This document shows, one piece after another, positions 1 through 7,448 of a stretch of 11,014 nucleotides of DNA; the first letter of the stretch is position 1, and each line of letters starts with the position of its first letter. The DNA lies in assembly GCA_900557405.1 (NCBI GenBank), contig USSF01000067.1:1-11014 (forward strand). Reading direction: 5' to 3'. The position numbers were made by a program, and so were the translations under genes. This DNA comes from an uncultured Prevotella sp. (GTDB lineage: Bacteria; Bacteroidota; Bacteroidia; Bacteroidales; Bacteroidaceae). The notes below the pieces were generated by a model that had not been told where the DNA came from, ran no database searches, and was given only the letters and a program-made list of their open reading frames with translations.

Positions 1-65
1 TATTATTAACGAGTTCCGTTGACTATCTTATGCTGTGGGGGTGCTGAGTAGTTACGAAAATAAAC

Positions 66-105
66 AAAGCGGAATCGCAAAGTTTTGAACTTGCAATTCC
101 GCTTT
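66..105. repeat. Inverted repeat, possible terminator hairpin
   Basis: Arms AAAGCGGAATCGCAA (66-80) and TTGCAATTCCGCTTT (91-105) pair over 15 positions with one G-U wobble and a 10-nt loop. Read leftward, the stem is followed by a T-rich stretch (GTTTATTTT), so it could end a leftward transcript. No confident gene ends here; a leftward open frame of about 80 codons runs across it, but I do not trust that frame as a gene. Confidence 0.45.
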
Positions 106-174
106 GGGTATTAATCCAGAAGACCCTGATTGTTTTTTATGGTTTATAAATGTCGTCACATTGCAAGGATATAC

Positions 175-264
175 ATAATTCTCTGTCAAGCAGGAAAAAT
201 ATGTGCCGTTCGCCATGTTACAGTAGTCATTCGGAGCCTGAATATCCTTATTATGAATAAGGAA
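175..264. repeat. 90-bp direct repeat, copy 1
   Basis: This block matches 2562-2651 in the same orientation without gaps, with about 9 differences in 90 bases by hand count. The core GTGCCGTTCGCCATGTT is identical in both copies. On the minus strand both copies can be read as a related peptide containing NDYCNMANGT. That may be chance, or it may be a remnant of a small coding element. The element is not recognised. Copy 1 lies just upstream of the TonB-receptor remnant. Apart from the repeat and two hairpins, 1-329 shows no convincing gene. Confidence 0.85.
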
Positions 265-281
265 CTGAATCTTCTGATTCA

Positions 282-315
282 TGCAAAAACGACAAAACAT
301 TCACTGTCGTTTGCA
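282..315. repeat. Small stem-loop between repeat and receptor remnant
   Basis: TGCAAAAACGAC (282-293) pairs with GTCGTTTGCA (306-315), leaving two unpaired A residues on the left arm and a 12-nt loop. No T-run follows on either side, so it is not a clear intrinsic terminator. Function unknown. Confidence 0.35.
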
Positions 316-329
316 AGTCATTCGGCTTA

Positions 330-626
330 TTGTCGTCATGCCGAGATACTTTTAAGAGTAATCAAGGAGTCTACGACATCAGTCCTATCTTTAGTATGAA
401 TGCTAAACTGCAATGGGCGTCGCATGACGGGAAATGGGGATTGCGCCTTAATGGTAGCAATATCTTCAACAACCTATACGACACCCGCTCCGTGCAGGTC
501 AACCATGACTACCGTATGAAGGTTAACTACAACTGGGCATCTGTCACTTTTGCAGTTATCTATAAGTTTGGTGGCTACAAGGAGAAGACAGTGAAGGAAG
601 CGGATGCCTCACGCATGGGACATTAA
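330..626 (+). pseudogene. C-terminal remnant of a TonB-dependent receptor / outer-membrane beta-barrel protein
   Basis: The frame ends in a sequence typical of the last strands of Bacteroidota outer-membrane barrel receptors. It contains KWGLRLNGSNIFN, then NHDYRMKVNYNWASVTFAVIYKFGGYKEK, with alternating hydrophobic and aromatic residues and an aromatic strand before KFGGYKEK; about 16 residues then lead to the stop at 624-626. Only about 90 residues survive, against roughly 700-1000 in a complete receptor. There is no signal peptide, plug domain or credible start: the frame stays open upstream only to a stop at 258-260, and the usable start is a TTG. Recognisable similarity begins around the residues NQGVYDISP (about 357). 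It converges on the ATPase gene, with 11 nt between the stops. It is most likely a dead fragment left by deletion or by insertion of the repeat-bounded segment. The substrate of the parent receptor cannot be told. Confidence 0.75.
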
Positions 627-637
627 GAATAAGATGA

Positions 638-1915
638 TCAGTCTTTTAAACACCCTATAGGAACTACATATACCCCATCCTCACGTCGTATGGCATACTT
701 TGTTGTACCAGTAAGAATCATCAGAAAGGATGGAGCTTTCATTTTTGTGGTATCTATTTTAGAAGCAAGGAGTTTCAGATTCTTCGCTCCTTCTTCTATA
801 TTTTTCTCCCCGCCTAATTTTATTTCTATCAGTCCATAACTGCCATTTCTCAAATGCAAGACAGCATCACACTCCAGTCCTTTACTGTCACGATAATGAT
901 AAATCGTGCCTTCCAAAGCATCTGCATATACCCTCAAGTCTCTGACGCACATCGACTCAAAGAACAATCCCATTGTACTGAGGTCGTTTATAAGGTCATT
1001 GGGACCGATACCCAATGCAGCAACTCCGATAGAAGGATCAGAGAAATAACGAGTTTCTGAACTTCTTATTGCTGTTTTGCTTCGCAAGTTTGGATTCCAA
1101 GCAAGAGAATCTTCTAATACAAAAATCTTTTTCAATGCGTCTAAATATGAAGTTATGGTAAGACGGTTTGCTGAAACAGTGTCATTGCTCTCAATATCAG
1201 CACAAATAGTGTTGACAGATATTTGTGCACATTGATTTCTTGCTATAGAACGAAGAACTCTTTTGGTTCGCTCTGCGTCGCGACGAACATTGTCAACACG
1301 GGATACATCATTGTTGACAACGGCCTCGTAATATCTGTACGCCATGTCCAATGCCACCTCTTTATTTATTGTAGTAGCTCTTGGCCAACCTCCACGACAA
1401 ATCAGCCATGCTATAGAGTCTATATTAAGATTGTTAGTTCCGAAAACATCAACATCTGGCTTAATGAACAAATCATTCAAGCTGACTTCGCCAGTAGATT
1501 CCCCTGATTCATAAAGACTCATTGTCCTCATTGTCAGCCATGCAAACCTACCTGTGCCGGAATGGTGTATTTTGTCCGTGTCGGCAGGAACGGCAGAGCC
1601 GGTAAATATAAACTGACCTTCTTCATCTCTGTGATCAACTTCAAAACGTGCTGCATCCCACAATTGTGGAGCAAGTTGCCATTCGTCAATCAAGCGTGGC
1701 GTCGCACCAGCAAGAAGTTTCTTAGGAGACAGACTTGCCAATTCTATGTTTTGATCCATATATTCAGGGTCATCCATATATACGACACTTTTAGCCTGTT
1801 GTTCGGCTGTTGTGGTTTTGCCACACCATTTTGGCCCTTGTATCAGAACTGCACCAACTCCCATAAGCCTGCGACTTAACATTTTATCAGCAATACGAGG
1901 TCTATATTGTTTCAT
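638..1915 (-). CDS. AAA-family ATPase with DUF4143 (PD-(D/E)XK-like) C-terminus
   Basis: This 425-residue protein belongs to the widespread bacterial and archaeal AAA_14/DUF4143 family of ATP-binding proteins, whose cellular role is still poorly defined. The N-terminal P-loop domain shows Walker A GPKWCGKTT (residues 27-35), Walker B PRLIDEWQ (73-80) and the sensor-like FIFTGSA (102-108). The C-terminal part has a nuclease-fold signature, ECDAVL (348-353) followed by GLIEIK (361-366), which fits the D...ExK core of the PD-(D/E)XK superfamily often seen in DUF4143 proteins. No signal peptide or membrane segment is visible, so it should be cytoplasmic. Length and motifs indicate an intact gene. 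The start ATG at 1915 gives the family-typical beginning (YRPRIAD), and a -7 box lies about 30 nt upstream. Four 23-bp tandem repeats lie farther upstream. The family often appears as isolated, variable genes in accessory regions, as here. Intact family membership is sure; function is not. Confidence 0.92.
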   Translation of the reverse strand: MKQYRPRIADKMLSRRLMGVGAVLIQGPKWCGKTTTAEQQAKSVVYMDDPEYMDQNIELASLSPKKLLAGATPRLIDEWQLAPQLWDAARFEVDHRDEEGQFIFTGSAVPADTDKIHHSGTGRFAWLTMRTMSLYESGESTGEVSLNDLFIKPDVDVFGTNNLNIDSIAWLICRGGWPRATTINKEVALDMAYRYYEAVVNNDVSRVDNVRRDAERTKRVLRSIARNQCAQISVNTICADIESNDTVSANRLTITSYLDALKKIFVLEDSLAWNPNLRSKTAIRSSETRYFSDPSIGVAALGIGPNDLINDLSTMGLFFESMCVRDLRVYADALEGTIYHYRDSKGLECDAVLHLRNGSYGLIEIKLGGEKNIEEGAKNLKLLASKIDTTKMKAPSFLMILTGTTKYAIRREDGVYVVPIGCLKD

Positions 1916-1942
1916 TTGCTTTGTCTATTATGATTACCGAAG

Positions 1943-1950
1943 CAAAGTTA
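1943..1950 (-). promoter_or_regulatory. Likely -7 promoter box of the DUF4143 ATPase gene
   Basis: On the minus strand this reads TAACTTTG, a perfect match to the Bacteroidota -7 consensus TAnnTTTG, about 28 nt upstream of the ATG. No clear TTTG -33 box lies at the expected 19-21 nt spacing. The promoter may therefore be weak or activator-dependent, with the tandem repeats just upstream as candidate sites. Confidence 0.55.
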
Positions 1951-1988
1951 CTAAAAATCCATTGAAAATGAATGGTTTTAACAAGTTA

Positions 1989-2080
1989 TTATACCAAATA
2001 TCCCAAAACTGTTATACCAAATATCCCAAATCTGTTATACCACTTATCCCAAAACTATTATACCAAATATTCTAAATATG
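1989..2080. repeat. Four tandem 23-bp repeats (iteron-like)
   Basis: Four head-to-tail units of exactly 23 bp start at 1989, 2012, 2035 and 2058. Each begins TTATACC, and units 1 and 2 share TTATACCAAATATCCCAAA. Unit 3 has CTTAT in place of AATAT in the middle, and unit 4 diverges at its right end. The nearest unit is about 39 bp upstream of the ATPase -7 box and 73 bp from its start codon. Constant period without spacers rules out CRISPR. The arrangement resembles an array of protein binding sites. In the minus orientation each unit carries a TTGGTATAA word, and units 1 and 2 also carry TTTGGGATATTTGG, giving near-matches to promoter elements, so repeated promoter-like sites are also possible. 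Confidence 0.9.
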
Positions 2081-2182
2081 GGGATAACAAAATAGAATAA
2101 TATATATAGGAATATACAAATATCGGTAAAGCAAAGAGCAATCTTGTAAACGAGACAGGCAACAATCAGATTTCCTTATATT

Positions 2183-2425
2183 TTATTTTGTCATTTTTGA
2201 GATTTCTTCAAGTGGTATCTTCGTTATATTGGAGATCATTTCTATAGACATTCCATTGTCTGACATAGCCTTTACCATAGAGCGTATTTGCTCTTTTTGT
2301 TCAGCAATAGTCTTGTCCTTTTGCATAAGGGCGGTATCCCTGTTCTCTATAGCCGAGAAGAATTCGTCCTCCATAAGGTATTTGAATACAGAGTCGTATA
2401 TCGGATTAGCAATGCTTACCATCAT
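2183..2425 (-). pseudogene. Internally deleted PD-(D/E)XK/Rpn-like nuclease family protein
   Basis: The frame from ATG 2425 (next to a second ATG at 2422) encodes 80 residues. Residues 2-18 contain NPIYDSVFKYLMEDE, the usual N-terminus of a large Bacteroidales family of PD-(D/E)XK nuclease/transposase-like (Rpn-related) proteins of about 300 residues. This runs straight into a sequence typical of their C-terminal tail: a charged helix (QKDKTIAEQKEQIRSMV), then a short helix-turn-helix-like end (MSDNGMSIEMISNITKIP). The central catalytic domain is absent, so an in-frame internal deletion has removed roughly 200 residues. Nuclease activity is not expected. A good promoter remains upstream (2518-2549), so the short protein may still be made. 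A longer TTG-initiated frame from 2491 exists, but the ATG gives the family N-terminus. Family assignment is from memory of the conserved ends. Confidence 0.72.
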
Positions 2426-2517
2426 AGGCTTGGTGTTTTGTTGTTTCCTGCAGACACTTTGCCAACGGGTGCAAAGAGAGTTTACTCTCAATTTGCCGGG
2501 TGCCGCAAAGTGTTATG

Positions 2518-2549
2518 CAAATATACATATATTTTCTATAAAGCCCAAA
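2518..2549 (-). promoter_or_regulatory. Bacteroidota-type promoter for the nuclease remnant
   Basis: Read on the minus strand, TTTG (2549-2546) is followed by a 20-nt spacer and TATATTTG (2525-2518). This matches the -33 TTTG / -7 TAnnTTTG promoter in both boxes and spacing. The predicted start near 2511 would give a leader of about 85 nt before ATG 2425. The leader includes a short palindrome (GAGAGT TT ACTCTC on the plus strand, within 2475-2490). Confidence 0.65.
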
Positions 2550-2561
2550 GCATCAGGTGTA

Positions 2562-2651
2562 ATAATTCTCTGCCCAACCGGAAAAACATGTGCCGTTCGC
2601 CATGTTGCAGTAGTCATTCGGAGCCTGAACATCTTTATTATAAATAAGGAA
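2562..2651. repeat. 90-bp direct repeat, copy 2
   Basis: This is the partner of 175-264 at a constant offset of 2387 bp, about 90% identical by hand count and in the same orientation. It starts 12 bp beyond the -33 box of the nuclease remnant and ends about 210 bp before the C10 peptidase start. The two copies bracket the accessory segment holding the receptor remnant, the ATPase and the nuclease remnant. Confidence 0.85.
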
Positions 2652-2808
2652 TAACCTTTTAATATACCTTTATGCCCAAAGAAAAGCACTTCAATGCTTG
2701 GCGGAATCAAAAGCCGACCTCTGTCTTGTCCACTCAGCCCCTACCTAATCCAGTAGTTTTCACCCTGACGCATAACGATTTATGGGGTATTGTGCGTGGG
2801 ATTAGGGC

Positions 2809-2848
2809 TTTATCAGTTAACTTTGTAAGGAAATTATTAACTGATAAA
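2809..2848 (+). promoter_or_regulatory. Promoter with perfect 12-bp inverted repeat, C10 peptidase gene
   Basis: TTTATCAGTTAA (2809-2820) and TTAACTGATAAA (2837-2848) are perfect reverse complements separated by 16 nt. The left arm overlaps a perfect -7 box TAACTTTG (2818-2825), and the right arm ends 12 nt before the ATG. A repressor dimer bound here would block transcription. Alternatively the transcript's 5' end could be structured, although a start near 2832 would leave out the left arm. No good -33 TTTG is seen at standard spacing; the nearest is a TTGTG at about 2790. No Shine-Dalgarno sequence precedes the ATG, as usual in this phylum. Confidence 0.65.
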
Positions 2849-2860
2849 ACATTTACAGAA

Positions 2861-5815
2861 ATGAAAAAACTCCTACAATTACTATGCCTTATGCTGCTCA
2901 GCATCGCTACAAGCGTATACGCAGCGGCGAAGGCTACGGCATCGACGACCGAAGACGCCAGACTGCTGGCACAGCGCTATCTTGCAGCCAAGAAGGGCGC
3001 AGCCGTATCGGCCGACGGAGTGCTCACTGCCGCCTCTACTGCCGACGGCGGCGGGATAATGCGCAGCCGCAAGGTGGCGAAGGCTGACTTCCTGGCGTAT
3101 AACGCTGCGGAGGGTGGCTTCGTGCTCATGGCGCAGAACGGCGGCGAACAGCGTGTGATTGGCTATGGCGTGGAGGGCAGCCTTTCGTTCGACAACATGC
3201 CCGAGGCTATGGCGGAATGGATGAACGAATACCGCAAGGCACTCGCATCCGCCTCCTCTGCCGCAGGTCCTGCCCGTGCCAATACCTACCCCGAACCAAC
3301 GGTGGCTCCCGTTTCTCCGCTGATTTCCACCAAGTGGGGGCAGAACGAACCCTTCAACCTCCGCTGTCCGAAATACGACGGCGAACTGCTGGTGGCAGGA
3401 TGCACCGCCGTGGCGATGGCGCAGATACTGAACTACTACAAGTCGGACAATACCGGCTACGACCTGCTGGAATACGTGAACGAGGGAGCCGGCCAGAAGG
3501 AACTCTCCGTGGACTTCACCAAGATAAAATACGACTGGGCTAACATGCTCGATGTGTATGAGGAAGGGAAATACACCGACGAGCAGGCAGACGCCGTGGC
3601 AAAGCTGATGTTCGAGGCCGGCGTTTCGTGCAGGGCGAAATACGATATCACAGTAGGCATCAACTATTCAAAGAAGAGCACCAGTGCAGCCATACCTTTC
3701 GTGGGCTTCGACCGCTACTACAACTACAACTGCGAGCTGTATTACCGCAACTGGACCCCCACAAACACATGGATGAAGGTGATACAAGACGAGTTGACCG
3801 CCGGCAGACCGATTCTCTATTCCGGCGCGAACTCAACCGACGCCCATGCCTTCGTGTTGGACGGCATCGACGAGGAGAACAACGTGCATATCAACTGGGG
3901 ATGGAACGGCGACGGCGACGGATATTATGACGTGACGTTCTGCCATGCGCCGGACTACAGTAAAGGCTTCTTCAAGAATCAGATGATGCTTGTGGGCCTG
4001 CGCCCGAGAACGGAAGCCGAAGGAACCTACAAGGAGCAGCTGAAGCATGTGGGCTACAACTATCATAGGAGTTACAAAGCCCGTACGTATTACCAGGGCG
4101 TGACGGGCAATGCCTACAAATCTTCCACTAAGTATCTCATAACGATGTGTCTTACGCAGAATGGCGAAATACGTTATCTGCATAGAATCAGTGACTTGAT
4201 ACCTAGCTATTTCCCTGCATATACGGCATACACATCATCTTATGTAGAATCAGTATGGGGGGATAAAGACGGAAATACTCCAGATTATTACACCGGCGTC
4301 AAAGTGGCGGACGGCGAATATGTAATCGACGTGGCATACCGCCCCGAAGGCAGCAGCGAGCCATGGACAGTATTGCCGGCGCGCAAGTGTGTCGAGGCAA
4401 GGGTGGTGGTAAAAGACGGGAAAGCCACATATTACAGCAACGAAACATTTAATGACAATGTTGACCGTGAAGAGCCTCAGGGCACTATCCTCGACATCGT
4501 GCCGGCGGCGGAACTGATAGGCAAGTCGCCCCTTTACCTGACGGTGACGGCAAAAAGCGATGGAGACAGGATAGACCTTACAAACGGTTTCCGTTTCATC
4601 CTCACCAACAAGGCAACAGGCAAAGTCTACAAGCAGACCAGATATTCTAATATATATCCGCTTGGCTGCGAGTTTGACGCTAATTACATGGGGCTTACGG
4701 AAACCAAGACTTTCGGTGTCTTGGCAATAGATGACGAAAAGTTTACTATCCCCGAGGGCGAATATTCGGTGTCGGTTGAGTCTGATGGACTCGGGTATGT
4801 GAAATATTCCCTTGCCAAAGACTTCACAATTACCGTAGGTCCGCGGGTGGACTATCCTATACTCGATGCGCACATTGACTTGAAGCCGGAGGACCCAAAC
4901 TACCGTTGGGGTTCGGAAGTATGGATAAGCAATCCGGCAGCAGACTGTGCCGGCAACAAGGTGGACGACGTGGTAACCATGAGCGTATATGTGCGCCCCG
5001 TGGGCGGCGGCGAAGAGATACGCCTGTGTTCGTTCGGTGAAGTACCTGTGCCGTCAACAAGCAAGAGCAGCTTCTTCCTGCAGAACAGTCTCTATCCTCT
5101 CCAGGGCGAATACGAAATCTACATGCGCTACACCATCCCCGGCGGTGAGCGCGGAATACTGAACCCATGCGAGAAATCAAGAATCAATATCGTGCCAAAC
5201 GAACAGGACTGGATGTACGTGCCGAAGCTGACCACCACGCTGCCCACCCTCTACTCAAGCGAGAACCTGCCCAAGGGAACGGAGCAGACTATCAGCGTGC
5301 CGCTGACGAACACTGGCGAGAATGATTTCAAGGGCACATATACGGCTACCTTCTACTGCAAGGAGACGGGCGACTTCATCGAAAAGACCTTTGAAGGCGT
5401 GAGTCTGAAGAAGGGCGAGAGCACCACGGTGGAAGTGCCCGTCACGTTCAAGGGCGACGGATGGTATGAGATGCAGTTCTTCGCCAAGCAAAACCCGGGC
5501 TACAATATGATGACCTTCAACACGTTTGTCACCGATGCCGGCCGCCGTCCGCTTCACATGTATGTCGGCGTAGGCACCACGGCAGTGGAGAGCGCAACAA
5601 TCCCGAACGTCCATGTATACCCCAACCCTGCTACGGAATGGATTAGTCTCTCGGGAATAGAGAAGCCCACGGAGATAACGGTTTATTCAATGGGCGGAAC
5701 CAAGGCTGCCGCTTATACCGTGCTGCCGGGCGGGCGAAGCGACGTCAGCCGTCTGCCGGCCGGTCTCTATCTCGTTTCCACCCCACACGGAGTGAGCAAG
5801 CTGATAAAGAAATAA
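2861..5815 (+). CDS. Secreted C10-family cysteine peptidase (streptopain/interpain-like) with T9SS sorting domain
   Basis: This 984-residue protein is a cysteine endopeptidase of MEROPS family C10, related to streptococcal SpeB and Prevotella interpain. Residues 1-21 are a signal peptide (MKKLLQLLCLMLLSIATSVYA). A prodomain follows to about 140, then the peptidase domain at about 145-395. The catalytic Cys is C181 in AGCTAVAMAQ, the His is H329 in AHAFVLDG, and the Asn-Trp pair is N345/W346 in HINWGWNG, so all key residues are present. The region from about 400 to 915 looks like several beta-sandwich modules. Residues 917-984 (VHVYPNPATEWISL to the final SKLIKK) are a type A T9SS sorting domain, so the protein should cross the outer membrane and be anchored or released. 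The start at 2861 is chosen because it begins the signal peptide; the frame is open back to 2672, but that stretch is promoter. It likely degrades host or dietary protein. It is monocistronic and ends at a strong terminator. Confidence 0.95.
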   Translation: MKKLLQLLCLMLLSIATSVYAAAKATASTTEDARLLAQRYLAAKKGAAVSADGVLTAASTADGGGIMRSRKVAKADFLAYNAAEGGFVLMAQNGGEQRVIGYGVEGSLSFDNMPEAMAEWMNEYRKALASASSAAGPARANTYPEPTVAPVSPLISTKWGQNEPFNLRCPKYDGELLVAGCTAVAMAQILNYYKSDNTGYDLLEYVNEGAGQKELSVDFTKIKYDWANMLDVYEEGKYTDEQADAVAKLMFEAGVSCRAKYDITVGINYSKKSTSAAIPFVGFDRYYNYNCELYYRNWTPTNTWMKVIQDELTAGRPILYSGANSTDAHAFVLDGIDEENNVHINWGWNGDGDGYYDVTFCHAPDYSKGFFKNQMMLVGLRPRTEAEGTYKEQLKHVGYNYHRSYKARTYYQGVTGNAYKSSTKYLITMCLTQNGEIRYLHRISDLIPSYFPAYTAYTSSYVESVWGDKDGNTPDYYTGVKVADGEYVIDVAYRPEGSSEPWTVLPARKCVEARVVVKDGKATYYSNETFNDNVDREEPQGTILDIVPAAELIGKSPLYLTVTAKSDGDRIDLTNGFRFILTNKATGKVYKQTRYSNIYPLGCEFDANYMGLTETKTFGVLAIDDEKFTIPEGEYSVSVESDGLGYVKYSLAKDFTITVGPRVDYPILDAHIDLKPEDPNYRWGSEVWISNPAADCAGNKVDDVVTMSVYVRPVGGGEEIRLCSFGEVPVPSTSKSSFFLQNSLYPLQGEYEIYMRYTIPGGERGILNPCEKSRINIVPNEQDWMYVPKLTTTLPTLYSSENLPKGTEQTISVPLTNTGENDFKGTYTATFYCKETGDFIEKTFEGVSLKKGESTTVEVPVTFKGDGWYEMQFFAKQNPGYNMMTFNTFVTDAGRRPLHMYVGVGTTAVESATIPNVHVYPNPATEWISLSGIEKPTEITVYSMGGTKAAAYTVLPGGRSDVSRLPAGLYLVSTPHGVSKLIKK

Positions 5816-5830
5816 TCCATATTCAAGAAA

Positions 5831-5875
5831 TATAATACTGCGGATAAGATATATTATCTGCAGTATTATATTTTA
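5831..5875 (+). terminator. Intrinsic terminator after the C10 peptidase gene
   Basis: TATAATACTGCGGATA (5831-5846) pairs with TATCTGCAGTATTATA (5855-5870): 16 bp with one G-U pair and an 8-nt loop, followed by TTTTAT. It lies 15 nt after the stop codon. It may also stop leftward transcripts from the convergent MATE gene, whose stop is about 100 nt away. Confidence 0.8.
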
Positions 5876-5972
5876 TCAATAACTATGTTTCTCTAATTCT
5901 TGATAAAAACTCTTTCCCATAATATATACTATAAGAACAAAGAGAAAAGACAAATATCGTGTCTGCTGTTTC

Positions 5973-7370
5973 TTATCCCCTGTATCCGATATCCTTCAGC
6001 CTGTGTTGCACCCACAGGAAGGCAGGGATGAGGAAGAAGTCGGCCATGACCCACGCCACGGGGTCGCCGAAACAAACTCCCGTCCAGGCCAGGGCTGGGA
6101 CGAGCCAGATGCTCACGCCGCAGCGGGCTATCATCTCCATCACGCCGCTCAGCATCGAGAGGTTGCTGTAGCCGAGCCCCTGGATGGAATAGCGCAGAAT
6201 GGTGAGCACGCCGAGAACCGGATAGAAATAGTTGGCTATGCGCATGAACTCTGCCGCATGCTCCACCACCACTTCCTCGCCGCTGTCGACGAAGAGGCGC
6301 ATCATCCAGTCGGCAAAGGGATAGATCACGGCGAGCGTGAACACGAAATAGACGAGCATCAGGCAGAGGGCGTCCTTCACGCCGTGTGTGATGCGGTCCA
6401 TGCGCTGCGCCCCAAGGTTCTGTCCGCAGTATGTGGCCATCGCCACGCCTATATTCTCGAACACGCAGGTGAAGAGGTATTTGATGCGGAGCGAGGCGGT
6501 GAATGCCGCCACGCAGGTGGTGCCGAGGGCATTGTTGGCGCTCTGGAGCATTATCAGTCCGATGCCCGTGATGGAAAACTGCAGTCCCATGGGCACGCCG
6601 TTGTTGAGCAGGATGCTCGTGCGCTTGTTGTCGAAGCGGCGCTCGTCGCCCTGTGGGATGAGGATGCGCATGTGGCGGCGGATATACCATAAGCAGAGAC
6701 CTACGGACACGGCCTGCGAAAGCAGCGTGGCAAGGCCCGCCCCGCCCACTCCCATGCCGCAGCCGAGAATCAGCACCACATCGAGCAGGATGTTCACGGC
6801 GGCAGAGATGATGAGGAAATAGAACGGCTGGCGCGAGTTGCCCAGCGCGCGGATCTGTCCGGCAAAGAGGTTGAAGCCGAACGTGAGCGGTATTGCCGCA
6901 AACTGCAGCATGAGGAATGTGTAGGAATCCTGGTATATGTCATCGGGCGTGTTGACGAGATGCAGAATCCTGTGGCACAGCATCAGCGACACCAGCGTGA
7001 CCACCGTGGCTATCACTGCCGATATCCTCACGGCATTCGCCACGTAGAGGCGCATCTTGCTGTATTCCTTCGCCCCGAACGCCTGTGCCACCGGTATGGC
7101 GAAGCCTGCGCTCGCCCCGTTGCAGAAACCCATCACGAGGAACATCACCGATGCCGACGCGCCCACCGCTGCCAGTGCACCGACGCCTATCCAGCGGCCC
7201 ACGATGGCTGCATCGATGATGAGATACATCTGCTGCAGGATGTAGCCCAACACAAGCGGTATGGCAAACTTCACGATGTTACGCATCGGCGACCCTGTGG
7301 TCATGTCGCCCGCGGCAACGGCCCTCACTTCCTGCGAAGCCGTCTGCCCTTTAATGTCTTCTGTCTTCAT
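5973..7370 (-). CDS. MATE-family multidrug/Na+ or H+ antiporter (DinF/NorM-like)
   Basis: This 465-residue integral inner-membrane protein matches the MATE family in length (about 450), hydrophobic pattern (around twelve segments in two halves) and sequence. The first half opens with NIVKFAIPLVLGYILQQMYLIIDAAIVGRW, the classic MATE helix 1 with the conserved Asp of the D-x-x-x-V/I-G motif. A short charged linker near the middle (IPQGDERRFDNKR) separates the halves, and the second half opens with ILLNNGVPMGLQFS, repeating the pattern. The polar N-terminus (about 30 residues, from MKTEDIKG) has no signal peptide. Such proteins export cationic drugs, dyes or metabolites in exchange for Na+ or H+; the substrate cannot be predicted. 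The start ATG at 7370 has no Shine-Dalgarno sequence. The leader contains two small direct repeats, one a 10-bp tandem (TTTGTTATCC twice, 7387-7406, plus strand). It stands alone, convergent with the C10 peptidase gene. Confidence 0.94.
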   Translation of the reverse strand: MKTEDIKGQTASQEVRAVAAGDMTTGSPMRNIVKFAIPLVLGYILQQMYLIIDAAIVGRWIGVGALAAVGASASVMFLVMGFCNGASAGFAIPVAQAFGAKEYSKMRLYVANAVRISAVIATVVTLVSLMLCHRILHLVNTPDDIYQDSYTFLMLQFAAIPLTFGFNLFAGQIRALGNSRQPFYFLIISAAVNILLDVVLILGCGMGVGGAGLATLLSQAVSVGLCLWYIRRHMRILIPQGDERRFDNKRTSILLNNGVPMGLQFSITGIGLIMLQSANNALGTTCVAAFTASLRIKYLFTCVFENIGVAMATYCGQNLGAQRMDRITHGVKDALCLMLVYFVFTLAVIYPFADWMMRLFVDSGEEVVVEHAAEFMRIANYFYPVLGVLTILRYSIQGLGYSNLSMLSGVMEMIARCGVSIWLVPALAWTGVCFGDPVAWVMADFFLIPAFLWVQHRLKDIGYRG

Positions 7371-7448
7371 TTTACTTCTGAATTCTTTTGTTATCCTTTG
7401 TTATCCTTGTTTCCTGTAAAACCTGTTCTTCTTGGCTGTCTGTTTTAT

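Noticed and set aside
52..300. Leftward 82-codon frame at the left end as a gene
   Set aside because: It contains repeat copy 1 and a hairpin, lacks any recognised family, and the second repeat copy is closed by an early stop, so coding is unproven.
1989..2080. CRISPR array
   Set aside because: The 23-bp units are directly adjacent with no spacers, and no cas gene is nearby.
2672..2860. 63-residue N-terminal extension of the C10 peptidase
   Set aside because: It would place residues before an evident signal peptide and runs through the -7 box and inverted repeat, so ATG 2861 is the better start.
4250..4873. 207-codon minus-strand open frame inside the C10 peptidase gene
   Set aside because: Antisense to a continuous 984-residue frame; no recognisable protein features.
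6003..6692. 229-codon plus-strand open frame opposite the MATE gene
   Set aside because: His- and Glu-rich antisense reading of GC-rich transporter codons, without recognisable domain or start context.
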